Below are positions 10,834 to 21,297 of a stretch of 64,000 nucleotides of DNA, one piece after another. Below the pieces are notes generated by a model that was not told the DNA's origin, made no database searches, and was given only the letters and a program-made list of their open reading frames with translations. The position numbers and the translations under genes were made by a program. Numbering within the stretch: the first letter of the stretch is position 1; every line of letters begins with the position of its first letter. This DNA comes from Acanthosoma haemorrhoidale. Taxonomy: Eukaryota; Arthropoda; Insecta; Hemiptera; Acanthosomatidae. The DNA lies in assembly GCA_930367205.1 (NCBI GenBank), contig OV884009.1:119363454-119427453 (forward strand), written 5' to 3'.

Positions 10834-12003
10834 ATGGTGGAATTGCGGCCGGCAGCGTTTGAAGTTCCACAGTTACCTAAAGAAACCATGGCTGAAGCCC
10901 ATGCGAACACACTGGCGTGGATGAAGGTGCGGGCAGTGACGTCACAGGACATGAGGAAAATGATCTCAGACCTCGAAAAATTTTCTGGGGAAATAGGTGA
11001 GTTAAATCATTTTCTCAAAGGTGGAGATAGGATTATGGAGAGGATACAAGCCAAGATGGACGAAGGGTTACTCGACCCAGGTGACGCTAAGTCAATAAAG
11101 GCAGACCTGGTGTGCAGGGTGAAAAGGAAGGTGCTGAACCTGATACAGGCGGACGAGGAAACCCCGTGGGAGATAGTAAAGACGAGACTGAAAAAAGCAT
11201 ATGGGGGGGGACGATGGACCCCAGAGGAGGATATATTCCAAATGTTTCGAGAAATGAAATCTCCGAGACAGAATAGTGGACAGTATGCTGCAGTCCTGGT
11301 TGTCCGCTACAATAAAATAAATGAGAAAATGAGGGAGACAACTAGCGCCGATGAAGTGGAGGGCAGGATGGGATTCCTGTCAACAATCTTAAAGGTACAA
11401 TTAGCGAAGGAGACGGGAAGGAAGGAAGGGTTCCCTAATGAGCGATCGTTCCTCGAATGCGCCCAGGCGATGATAGATGCTAGCGCAAGGGAAGAAGAAG
11501 TAAAAATGAACGAAGATGACAACGATTGGAGCCAGATCCCATATAGGAGAAACAGGACCCCAAAAGCAGTGTGGAGGAGACAGGAAACGCCGTTTGCCGG
11601 TAGAGACAGGGGAGCGACAAGAGAGAGAAGATTGGGAGTGACGAGGCCTAGGTACGCACCTCGGAAAGAAGAAAGGAAATGTCATGGTTGTGGAAAGACG
11701 GGCCATCTGGTAGCTCAGTGCCCTCGCACTAAGTGCTTTGAGTGTGGGGAAGAAGGACACATAGCAAGACAATGTCCATACTTGTTTCGTAGAAGGGAAT
11801 TTCACAAAGCAGAACCAATGGAGGTGAACAACCAGGAAATCCGGGAGAGGCGGAGCGCGACACCAAGAGAAATTGGATCATCGGGCGACGAGTCATCAGG
11901 GACGTCGGAGACAGACGGAGAGGAGTCGAAGCGCAGCGGGAGCAGACGACGAGAGTGGCAGAAGAATCCCTCGCGCAGATGGGAGCGGCGTACGGAGGCC
12001 TGA
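10834..12003 (+). CDS. gag: Gag polyprotein of element C
   Basis: The 389-residue Gag would form the virus-like particle and bind element RNA. The ATG at 10834 is the first after the primer site and starts the conserved reading frame. The capsid part (about residues 20-200) includes ELNHFLKGGDR and GGRWTPEEDIFQMFR, shared with A, B and D. The nucleocapsid has two CCHC knuckles, CHGCGKTGHLVAQC (283-296) and CFECGEEGHIARQC (301-314), both with all metal ligands. The tail is charged and rich in S, R and E. It ends at TGA 12001-12003, and pol continues in the same frame. This is the only uninterrupted gag among the four sister elements. Confidence 0.95.
   Translation: MVELRPAAFEVPQLPKETMAEAHANTLAWMKVRAVTSQDMRKMISDLEKFSGEIGELNHFLKGGDRIMERIQAKMDEGLLDPGDAKSIKADLVCRVKRKVLNLIQADEETPWEIVKTRLKKAYGGGRWTPEEDIFQMFREMKSPRQNSGQYAAVLVVRYNKINEKMRETTSADEVEGRMGFLSTILKVQLAKETGRKEGFPNERSFLECAQAMIDASAREEEVKMNEDDNDWSQIPYRRNRTPKAVWRRQETPFAGRDRGATRERRLGVTRPRYAPRKEERKCHGCGKTGHLVAQCPRTKCFECGEEGHIARQCPYLFRRREFHKAEPMEVNNQEIRERRSATPREIGSSGDESSGTSETDGEESKRSGSRRREWQKNPSRRWERRTEA
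12001..12003 (+). promoter_or_regulatory. Gag-Pol in-frame UGA of element C (candidate readthrough site)
   Basis: The stop is in the context GCC-TGA-GGA-GAG. The same frame is open from 12004 into the protease, with no other stop and no frame change. The following 34 nt are nearly the same in all four elements. Readthrough, as in gammaretroviruses, is the simplest way to make Gag-Pol; reinitiation at the in-frame ATG 12061 is the alternative. Confidence 0.65.
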
Positions 12004-15000
12004 GGAGAGTGGCAGCAGAGAGGCGACCGCATCCTAAGGTGCAATACAGTGCGGGAAAGGATGTGTGGTTTGCCAATTATCGAGTTCGGGAAGGGGGAGA
12101 GGTGCCTCATTGATACTGGCAGCACCAATACAATAATATCTCGTGGTGCGTTAGAGAGGTTGCGTAGAGGAGAGAGGGCACACCAGATCAAGGTATGTAA
12201 GTGTAAATTACTTACTCTTGGGGGACCCTGCGAAGTAATGGGAGAAGCGGTCGTGGGGCTGGAAGAATGGGCGAAAGTAATGGGTGACATAAAAGTACAC
12301 GTCGTGGAAGACATGCCACGGGAATACCAGATAATAGTGGGGTGTGATTTACTGGGAAAAGTAGGCGCGCGCATCAAAAACGAGGGGGAGAACTGGAGGA
12401 TCAAAATAGGGAAGCGAACCTATCGAAGCCGGGGGGGCGTAAGGGGCGAAACGGAGCAAATAGGAGCGGTTAAGAGAGTGGAGGATTGGAGGGAGAGTCT
12501 GAGGAGCGAGTTTAGGGATATTTTTTTCGCTGAAGGGGACAAGCTAGGAGCAACGGGGAAAACGCTACATGAGATCCCGTTAAAAGTAGAGCGGGTGACG
12601 TATGTGAAGGAGAGGCGGTATCCGCAAGCGCTCAGACAACACATTAGAAAGGAGATCGAGGATCTCAAGCGCCAAGGTATTATCAGAGATAGCACGTCTC
12701 CGTATAATAGCCCTTTGTGGGCAGTGAAAAAGAAAAGTCGACCGGGAGAATGTGAGGAAAAATACCGAGTCGTGGTGGATTTTCGGAAACTTAACGATAA
12801 TACCCTGGACGAAAAATATCCGATCCCGCGGTTCGAAGACATCCTAGACAGACTAAACGGTGCAAAAATTTTTAGCACATTGGACCTAAAAGCAGGGTAC
12901 CATCAGATCAAACTAGCTGCGCATGACCAACATAAAACGGCGTTTTCGTTTGAAAGAGGGCATTTTGAGTTCACGAGAATGCCGTTCGGTCTCAAAAATG
13001 CTCCAATAACCTTTCAGCGTCTCATGGACGAACTTCTGAGAGGAATGGACGAAAATATGTGCCAAATTTACATGGATGACCTGCTGATCTTCAGCCGAAC
13101 GGAATCGGAACATATTCAACACCTCCGGAACGTATTTGAGAGATTAAGGGATTTCGGGTTGAAACTGTCAATAGACAAATCGTCACTGGGGCAGGAGCAG
13201 ATTAGTTTTTAGGGCACACAATCTCACAGGAAGGGGTTCAACCAGACTCGACGAAAGTAGAAGCGATCCAGAGAATGGAGGTGCCAAAAGATGTAAAAGG
13301 GATTCGGAGATTACTGGGCACGCTCAATTACTACCGCCGTTTCGTGCCGGACATGGCAGAATATATGGTACCCATTAACAATTTACTACGGAAAGGAGCA
13401 CGGATAATGATCACGCCGCTGATAGAGCAGAATATCCGCAAATGCTTGGCACGTTTGCAGGAGGCGCCGATTTTGGCTTTCCCTAACTTTGAGAAGGATT
13501 TCACGATCACCACCGACGCAAGCGACTATGCCTTGGGGGCAGTATCGTCACAAGAAGGCGAAGACGGGGAAAGACCGGTGGCTTACGCGAGCAGACGCCT
13601 GACGGACACGGAGGCGCGGTACAGCGCTCTGGAACGAGAACTCCTCGGGATAGTGTGGGCCATTGGGCACTTCCGTCCGTATGTATTTGGCAGAAGGTTT
13701 CGAATACATACGGATCACCGACCTCTTCAATGGGTCGGAAAACTCAAAGAATCCTCCTCAAGGGTAACAAGGTGGAAGGAATTCTTAGCCCAATACAATC
13801 TGGATATTGTATATAAGCCAGGCAAAGACAACGTCGTGGCAGATTGGCTGTCGCGCGCTATTATGGTGAACGCCATAGAAGAAGGGGAAACATCGAGCGG
13901 TATGAGGCAGTTCATTGAGGAATGGACGCCTGGAGAAGCGGGCAGGAGCAGCACGCGGAAAGATAGTGACAGGAGTGCGGACACACCATCAGACGAGTCT
14001 ATAGGAGAGAGACCGCGTGATATGGAGACGACGGACGAAATTATCAATGATAAGCGGAGGCAGATCATATGGAAAACTCAAACATCGGGTGCTCTGAAAA
14101 TACTCCATAGTACGTACGGTAGGAGTCAGATCGCGACGATTTGGTCACCACCGGGAGTTCGAGGAGATCAAATTTGTCAGGCTCTCAAGGACGTGTCCAA
14201 ACCCGGCAAAACACACCATTTATTCGTGGGCAACGAGACTGTGTGGGACAAAATTAAAAAGCTGTGGCAGAAAGAGCTGTTGGGGGTGGATCGCTCGTTC
14301 ATTCGGTGTCTTTCCGTGGTCCAAACCCTGCGGGACGAGGAGCAGCAACGCGAGGTAACACTGGCGTATCACCAAGGAAAAACCAACCACCGCGGTGGGC
14401 AGGAGACGGCACAAGCACTACGAAGGCGCTATTTTTGGTGGGGGATGCAGCGGACTATTCAGGAGGTAATCGGAGCATGCGAAGTTTGTCAGAAGACGAA
14501 ATATGATAGACATCCCCCGCAGGGACTCCAGGAGGAATCACCCACGGCAGAAGCACCACTGACGGAGATTCAAGTGGACACCTTCACGTGGCGGGGTTTT
14601 AAGTGGGTCACTATCATCGACCCATTTAGCAAAGTGGCTATGGCCTACGCGGTGGGAGACAAGTCATCAGATTCCATATTACAAGCCCTCAACACATGGT
14701 TTCAGTTCTACGGCATACCAGAGAGGATCTCGTCGGACGGGGGACGGGAGTTTGACAATGCAACCGTGAGAGCCGAAATGCAAAAACGGGATGTGGTATG
14801 GCATTTTAATACCCCCGGGCATCCCAAGAGCAGGGGAACCATCGAAAGGTTACACAGCACCCTCAGCGACCACTTACGCGTGTACCAGGTGGATAAAGGC
14901 CTGTCGGCGAACGTAGCGATGCCAATGGCGGTGGCGGCATACAACCACTCGATACATGCCACGACGGGGTTAGCACCCTTCGAAATATTGTTTGGATTAC

Positions 15001-15374
15001 GAGTGAGACCGAGGAACTGGCCAGAGACGGTGGCGGATGAGGGAATGGTGGCACAGCTCCATAACACCCACATACAGCTCGGAAAGATGTGGTACAAAGT
15101 ACGCGATAAGATTATGCGCGAAAAATCCAAGCGCGTGGCACGGGCAAATTTGAAGGTGCGTGATCGCATAGGAGCAATATCGATTGGGACCGTTGTGTAC
15201 AGAAAAGTCGTGTCAAATCGTAGTAAGGAACTTGGTCGGTATGAGGGGCCCTTTAAGGTCATCATAATTCGGGAACATAATCTCGTGACCATCGAGAGTA
15301 TGACCACCCCAAAGAAGAGGCGAACCGTTCACATTGAACAGTTGAAACTCCCAACACAGGGGGGAGGGTGTTGA
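12004..15374 (+). pseudogene. pol: pol of element C: protease-RT-RNase H-integrase, one frameshift
   Basis: The protease active site is DTGSTNT, with its Asp at about 12112. RT shows VVVDFRKLN, LDLKAGYHQIK and YMDD (13069-13080). RNase H has TTDASDYALGA, LERELLGIVWAI and HTDHRPLQW. Integrase has an H-X5-H/C-X2-C finger (AYHQGKTNH ... CEVC), a D,D,E core (IQVDTF, DGGREFD, GTIERLHS) and the GPF C-terminal module (YEGPFKV). One missing T in a T run at about 13206-13210 ends the first ORF right after QISF. The second ORF resumes in the shifted frame and runs without interruption to 15374. Elements A, B and D have the full codon there. Everything else looks functional, so this is either a very young pseudogene or a base-calling error. 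Confidence 0.93.
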
Positions 15375-15724
15375 ATGTGCGTAAGATGGTGTGCCCTCGA
15401 TCCGATACGGAGCAACTGATCCGGAATCATATGTTTCACATGTTCACATTCACATGTGCTGCTCAGAGAGAGTTTTTGTTTTCATTATTTATATTGTGGA
15501 TGTTCCATTTTTTTTTTACCTGGCAGCCACCGGGTCCAGGGCGAATGTATTATTTTTTGTTATTATTATTTTTGTTTTATTTCTGTATTATCTCTTTTCT
15601 TTGTTTTTTTGTGAGGACTATGAATATATTAGACCGTAAACGTGATGTAAGGGATTACAGGCTGTGTGCTGAGTGCGGCGGACCTTGGAGTTTACGAAGA
15701 GATATGCGTAAACTGGCAGGGGGG
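15375..15724 (+). other. 3' non-coding tail of element C with conserved motif and polypurine tract
   Basis: This stretch is T-rich and has no env-like gene. It contains the subterminal motif GGGATTACAGGCTGTGTG (about 15650-15667) and ends with GTAAACTGG...GGGGGGAG, the polypurine primer for plus-strand synthesis. A 120-codon ORF here is hydrophobic but is not conserved in the sister elements. Confidence 0.75.
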
Positions 15725-15908
15725 AGTTAAGGTTCGGACGTCGTAGGCAGCCAGCCTAATCCTTAAGTCATCGGGATGTAAACATCCCGAATGTATTTAG
15801 AGAGGCTTTAAAAGCTCAAATAAAAACAGTCTTGTGACAACTCTCGTTCAGTAACTACATTCAACCTCTTTCCTTTTTCTTCTCGTTTTTCGTTGACGAT
15901 CGTTAACT
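15725..15908 (+). repeat. 3' LTR of element C
   Basis: 184 bp, no difference seen from the 5' LTR. Confidence 0.95.
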
Positions 15909-15928
15909 TATATATATATATATATATA
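15909..15928. repeat. 20-bp (TA)10 joint between elements C and D
   Basis: Ten TA units are the only sequence between the 3' LTR of C and the 5' LTR of D. Confidence 0.92.
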
Positions 15929-16117
15929 AGTTAAGGCCTGGGCACTGTTGGTGCACAGTCTAAATACCAAAACATCGGGATGTAAACATTCCGAGTGTAT
16001 GTGTATGGGATTAAGAGCTATGAATAAAGCAGTCTTATACTATCGTTTGCCCTATTCATTTCTATTACCTCTTTCTCGATCTTTTTTTTACTGTTCTAGT
16101 TCTCACGAACGTTAACT
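15929..16117 (+). repeat. 5' LTR of element D
   Basis: 189 bp, AGTTAA...TTAACT, with an AATAAA poly(A) signal. Confidence 0.95.
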
Positions 16118-16134
16118 GGTGCCGAAACCCAGGA
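16117..16134 (+). other. Primer-binding site of element D, tRNA-Phe
   Basis: TGGTGCCGAAACCCAGGA matches the tRNA-Phe complement except for one A-for-G change. Confidence 0.82.
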
Positions 16135-16229
16135 ACCGCGAAGAATTAATTCTTAGTGAAGAATTAAGGAACACAGTTCGGGGAAATTTTGTTGTGGCCC
16201 GATTTTGATCGATACACATAGAAGAAGAG

Positions 16230-17402
16230 ATGACGGAAAGTGGCGTATTAAGACAGCCCGTCTTTAATATCGTTGATCAATATCGTTGATGGGACGGATC
16301 CTAGGAGAGTGGGCGTGCTACCGGAGACTCACGCAAATGCACTCGCCCTGATGAGGGTGAAGACTATGAACACCCAGGATCTAAGAAAAGCGATTTCGGA
16401 TCTGGAGAAGTTTACAGGTGAGCTGGGTGAACTTAATCACTTTTTAAAGGGAGGAGACCGCCTCACAGCGTTAATCGGGACAAAGGTGGAAGGCAATTGG
16501 CTGGACCACAGGGACGCGGAATTACTGAGAGCGGCTTTGATATGTCGAGTAAAAAGAACCATCCTGAATCAGATCCAAGCTGACGAGGAAACCCCATGGG
16601 AAGTGGTAAAGGCGCGACTGAAGAAAGCGTATGGAGGGGGGCGTTGGACCCCTGAGGAAGATATTTTCCAGATGTTTTGGGAAACGAGGTCTCCGAGACA
16701 GAGTAACGGACAGTATGCCGCAGGTCTGGTAGTCCGTTACAATCAGGTTACGGAAAAGATGAGAGAGACGTTTAGCGCTGAAGAAGTAGAAGGCCGGATG
16801 GGCTTCCTGTCAACAATATTTAAGGTGCAGCTGGCCAAGGAAACAGGAAGGAAAGAGGGATTCGCTCACGAACGGTCGTTCCTAGAGTGCGCGCAGACGA
16901 TGATCGACACCAGCGCTAGGGAAGCAGAATTGCGTATCCGAGAAGACGAGAGTGACTGGAGCCGGGTCGTTTATAAAAAAATCAGGACCCCAAAGACCGT
17001 ATGGAAGAAACCCGAAACAGCGTTTACGGGTAGAGATAGGGGGATGACAGGAGAAAAGAAATTCAGAGGAGCAAGGCCTAGATATGTGCCTCGTAGAGAA
17101 GAGAGGAGGTGGCACAGTGCCCTAGAATGAAATGTTTCGAGTGCGGTGAGGAAGGGCATATCGCAAGACAGTGCCCGTACGTATACAGAAGAAGAGAATT
17201 CGAAAAGGCAGAACCTATGGAGGTCAACGCCCAAGAAGTTCGTGAGAGGCGTAGAACAACCTCCAGAGACACAGGATCGTCAGCTGATGATTCATCGGGA
17301 ACATCGGAAACTGAGGAAGACGAGCCATGGTGCCACAGGAGTGGAGAACAGGAGAAGCAGAAGAATAAATTGCGAAGATGGGAGCGGCTCGTAGAAGCCT
17401 GA
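16230..17402 (+). pseudogene. gag of element D, frameshifted and missing one zinc knuckle
   Basis: The original start is the ATG at 16230, the counterpart of the start in B. A 13-bp tandem duplication (AATATCGTTGATC / AATATCGTTGATG, about 16266-16291) then shifts the frame. The remaining ORF (16273-17130) carries the capsid motifs ELNHFLKGGDRL and GGRWTPEEDIFQMF. Near 17108 about 35 nt are missing compared with C, which removes the first CCHC knuckle and shifts the frame. The second knuckle CFECGEEGHIARQC survives in the next frame (17109-17402), which ends with the conserved GCC-TGA. The product would be truncated and poor at RNA binding. Confidence 0.9.
17400..17402 (+). promoter_or_regulatory. 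Gag-Pol in-frame UGA of element D
   Basis: GCC-TGA-GGA-GAG, with the protease ORF open in the same frame from 17403. The 34 nt that follow match C at all but two or three positions. Confidence 0.6.
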
Positions 17403-20400
17403 GGAGAGTGGCAGCAGAGAGGCGACCACATCCTAATATGTAATACGGTGCGGAAAGGGATGTGCGAGTTGCTAATTATTCAGTTCGAGAAGGGGGAGAG
17501 GTGCTTAATAGACACAGGTAGCACCAATACGATAGTGTCGCATAGTGCACTGGAGAGGCTGTGTGGAGGAGTGAGTACACACCAGATTAAGGTATGTGAT
17601 TGTAAACTACTCACTCTGGGGGGACCCTGCGAAGTGATGGGGGAGGCGGTGGTAGGAATAAAAAAATGGGCGAATGTAGGAGGGGAAATAACGGTGCACG
17701 TCGTGGAGGAGATGACGCGTGACTGTCAAATAATTGTGGGATGCGATTTGTTATGACGGGTTGCGCGCGCCTACTGAACGAAGAGAAGAACTGGAGGATT
17801 AGATTAGGGGATTTAACGTATCGGAGTCAGGGGACAGGACGGGGTGGAAAGGTACGAATTGGGGTGGTAAACAGAGTAGAGGATTGGAGGGAGAGGCTGC
17901 GTGACGAATTTAGAGACATTTTTTTCGTAGAGGGAGATCTGTTAGGAGCAACGGGGAAGCCAGAGCACGAGATACCTCCAAAAGTAGAGCACGTAACATA
18001 CGTTAAAGAAAGGCGATATCCTCAAGCACTTCGTCAACACATCCGGAGGGAAATCGACGAATTAAAGCATCAAGGGATTATCAGAAATAGCACTTCGCCG
18101 TACAATAGTCCCCTGTGGACGGTGAAAAAAAAAATAAACCAGGCGAGGAAGAAGATCATTACAGAATAGTTATAGACTTTAGAAAGCTCAATGAGAACAC
18201 TCTAGACGAGAAATATCCGATTCCACGCTTTGAGGATATACTGGATAGGCTGAGTGGAGTGAAAATCTTCAGTACGTTAGATCTGAAAGCGGGATATCAC
18301 CAGATTAGACTGAATGCGAATGATCAGCATAAGACGGCGTTTTCATTCGAACGAGGTCATTACGAGTTTACAAGAATGCCGTTTGGTTTGAAAAACGCCC
18401 CGATAACATTCCAGCGGCTAATGGATGAACTCCTGAGGGGAATTGATGAGAACATCTGCCAGATCTATATGGACGACCTCATAGTCTTCAGCCGTACCGA
18501 ATCGGAACATATGGAGCACCTTCGGAGTGTTTTCAAGAGGTTAAAGGAATTTGGCCTGAAATTATCGATAGAAAAGTCGTCCCTGGGTCAGGAGACCATT
18601 AGTTTTCTGGGACATACCATATCTCGGCAGGGAGTCCAACCAGACTCCATGAAAATAGATGCGATCCGGAGAATGGTGGTGCCAAAAGATGTTAAAGGCA
18701 TTCGGCGGTTGTTGGGGACGCTAAATTATTATCGCCGTTTCGTTCCGGATATGGCGGAATTCTTGGTCCCTATTAGTAATTTATTACGCAAAGGAGCGCG
18801 AGTGATAATCACGCCGCTAATTGAGAAAAATATCCAGAAATGTATGGAACGGTTGTAAGAAGCACCTATCTTGGCGTTTCCAAATTTTGAGAAGGCATTT
18901 ACTGTCACAACGGACGCAAGTGAGTACGCCTTGGGAGCGATATTGTCCCAGGAGGGAATCGACGGGGAGAGGCCGGTAGCATATGCGAGCAGAAGGTTGA
19001 CTGACACGGAGGCGAGGTACAGTGCCCTCGAAAGGGAACTACTGGGTATCATCTGGGCCATTGGTCACTTCCGCCCATACGTATTTGGGAGAAAATTTAA
19101 AGTCCACACCGATCACAGACCGCTGCAATGGGTGGGGAAATTAAAGGAATCATCCGCACGTGTGACACGGTGGAAGGAGTTTCTGTCGCAATACAATATG
19201 GAGATTGTGTATAAGCCAGGGAAGGATAATGTCGTGGCAGACTGGCTGTCGCGTGCCATTATGACGAATGCTATTGAGGATGGCGAGAAATCAGGGGTTA
19301 GTCGACAATTCCTTGCGGAGTGGACGACAGGAGAAGCAGGAAGTACCGATCTGCGGGAAGATGGTGGCGCGAGAGATAGCCCCACATCAGAAGAGTCTGT
19401 TGGAGAAAGACCACGAGACATGGGAACGTCTGAGGAGATTATCAACGAGAAACGTCACCAAATCATTTGGAAAACAAAAACTTCGGGCCTGATGACGGTG
19501 ACGTACGACGAATACGGTCGAAGCACAATCTCGACGATCTGGTCGGAGCCGGGAGTGAGGCGAAAGCAAATTTCCCAGGCACTGAAGGATGCCTCCAAAC
19601 CGGGGAAAACGTACCACCTATTTGTCGGTAACGCGACGATTTGGGAGAAACTTAGAAGATTGTGGCAGAGCGAGCAATTAGGAATCGACTGCACGTTTAT
19701 CAGGTGCCTATAGGCGGTTCAGACGTTGCGTGACGCGGAGCAACAGCGGGAGGTCACACTTGCGTACCGACAGGGGAAGACGAATCACCGTGGCGTGCAA
19801 GAGACAACGCAGGCGCTACAGCGGAGATATTTTTGGTGGGGGATGCGGCAGACCATCCAGGAGATCATAGGGGCTTGTGAAATCTGCCTGAAAACCAAAT
19901 ATGACCGCCATCCGCCACAGGGACGACATGACGAGACACCCACAACAGAGTCGCCACTGATCGATTTACAAATCGACACGTTTACGTGGCGTGGATTCAA
20001 ATGGATCACTACAATCCACACATTTAGTAAGGTGGCTATGGCATACGAGGTGCGGGACAAATCGTTAGACACTATTCTGCAAGCCGTCAACTTGTGGTTT
20101 CAATTTTATGGCATCCCCGAGCGCATTTCGTTGGATGGTGGGAAAGAGTTCGACAACGCCAAAGTTCGCGCTGAGATGAAAAATAGAGACGTGGTATGGC
20201 ATATTAATATCCCGGGACACCCCAAAAGTAGAGGAAACGTTGAGCACCTGCACAGCACCCTCAGCGATCACCTGCGGGTTACCAGTTCGATAAGGGGTTG
20301 TCAGCTAATGTTGCGATGCCAATGGCGGTGGCGGCGTATAACCACTCAATTCACACCACCACGGGATTCGCGCCGTTTGAAATTATCCTTGGTTTACGCG

Positions 20401-20764
20401 CGAGACCACGAAATTTATCTGCCAAGCAGAGACGGTGGCAGATGAAGGGAGCACGGAACAGCTCGTGAACACTCACATGCGGCTGGGAAAAATGTGGCGT
20501 ACAGTGCGCGATCGTATATTGGGGGAAAAAACCAAACGCGTTGCGAGGGCAAATATGAAAGTCCGGGACAGAATGGGGTCGATTACGATCGGGACCGTCG
20601 TTTATAGGAAATTAGGTTCCAACCGGAGTAAAGAGCCGGTCCGATATGAAGGCCCATTCAAGGTTGTTGTGATCCGAGAACACAATCTTGTAACTATCGA
20701 GAGTGTGGACCACCCAAGGAAACGGCGGACGGTTCATATTGAACAACTTAAACTTCCACTCTAG
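17403..20764 (+). pseudogene. pol of element D, multiply broken
   Basis: All domains are recognisable: protease DTGSTNT (about 17510), RT with VIDFRKLN, LDLKAGYHQI and YMDD (18466-18477), RNase H TTDASEYALGA, integrase finger ending CEICLKTK, DGGKEFDN, and the C-terminal YEGPFKV. The frame changes near 17750 (after CDLL), near 18130 (in a poly(A) run) and near 20280, where the integrase core joins its C-terminal part. In-frame TAA and TAG occur at about 18856 and 19711. The catalytic YMDD is intact. It is clearly a pseudogene, though the LTRs could still drive transcription. Confidence 0.92.
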
Positions 20765-21098
20765 GGGGGGGGGAGCGTGAGTAAACTGGTGTGTCCTCGA
20801 TCCAACACGGAGCAAGTAATTGTGTTGTTATAGGTCATATTGTTAATATATGTGACATTCAGACAGAGAGTTCTGTTCTTAGTTTTTATAGTATTATTAT
20901 TTTATAGGAGGTTTTATTATTTTGTTTTGTACATTTATATTTTATTTGACTTGTTTAAATGTGTCTTTAGTAGTGTGATGGATTATAGATTGTGTATTGG
21001 GTGCGCTGGCCTTGGCCCTTGATAACCCGAGCCTCCTGATTGTACACTCGGGTCGGACTTAGAGTTTACGAGGGAGTGTGCGTAAACTGGCGGGGGGG
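20765..21098 (+). other. 3' non-coding tail of element D
   Basis: T-rich sequence with the subterminal motif in the form GGATTATAGATTGTGTA (20979-20995) and the polypurine tract GGCGGGGGGGAG next to the 3' LTR. No env is present. Confidence 0.75.
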
Positions 21099-21287
21099 AG
21101 TTAAGGCCTGGGCACTGTTGGTACACAGTCTTATTACCAAAACATCGGGATGTAAACATTCCGAGTGTATGTGTATGGGATTAAGAGCTATGAATAAAGC
21201 AGTCTTATACTATCGTTTGCCCTATTCATTTCTATTACCTCTTTCTCGATCTTTTTTTTACTGTTTTAGTTCTCACGAACGTTAACT
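21099..21287 (+). repeat. 3' LTR of element D
   Basis: 189 bp, about four differences from the 5' LTR. Confidence 0.95.
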
Positions 21288-21297
21288 TATATATACG

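Larger units (their letters stand above)
10542..15908 (+). mobile_element. Ty3/mdg4 LTR retrotransposon C, nearly intact (5367 bp)
   Basis: Two 184-bp LTRs (10542-10725, 15725-15908) appear identical. Inside are a perfect tRNA-Phe primer site, an intact 389-codon gag, an in-frame UGA, a pol interrupted by one single-base deletion, and a polypurine tract GGGGGGGAG before the 3' LTR. Identical LTRs indicate a recent insertion. It is bounded by TA runs on both sides, so the target duplication cannot be told from the repeat. Among the four sister elements this is the only one that could be functional, if the single deletion (in a T run at about 13206-13210) is an assembly or sequencing error. Confidence 0.96.
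15929..21287 (+). mobile_element. Ty3/mdg4 LTR retrotransposon D, full length but degenerate (5359 bp)
   Basis: The 189-bp LTRs (15929-16117 and 21099-21287) differ at about four positions by eye, so D is older than C. It keeps the full family layout: primer site, gag, in-frame UGA, pol, subterminal motif and polypurine tract. It carries many lesions: a 13-bp duplication just after the gag start, loss of the first zinc knuckle, and several frameshifts or stops in pol. On the right it is followed by TATATATA and then unique sequence, so this is the right boundary of the cluster. Confidence 0.95.

Noticed and set aside
15368..15730. 120-residue hydrophobic ORF after pol in element C as an env gene
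   Set aside because: It is T-rich low-complexity sequence, far too short, and is not conserved in A, B or D. Only the last 25 residues overlap the conserved nucleotide motif.
15909..15928. TA runs as target-site duplications of the individual Ty3 elements
   Set aside because: In a dinucleotide repeat a 4-bp duplication cannot be told from the target itself, so no duplication is claimed for A-D.
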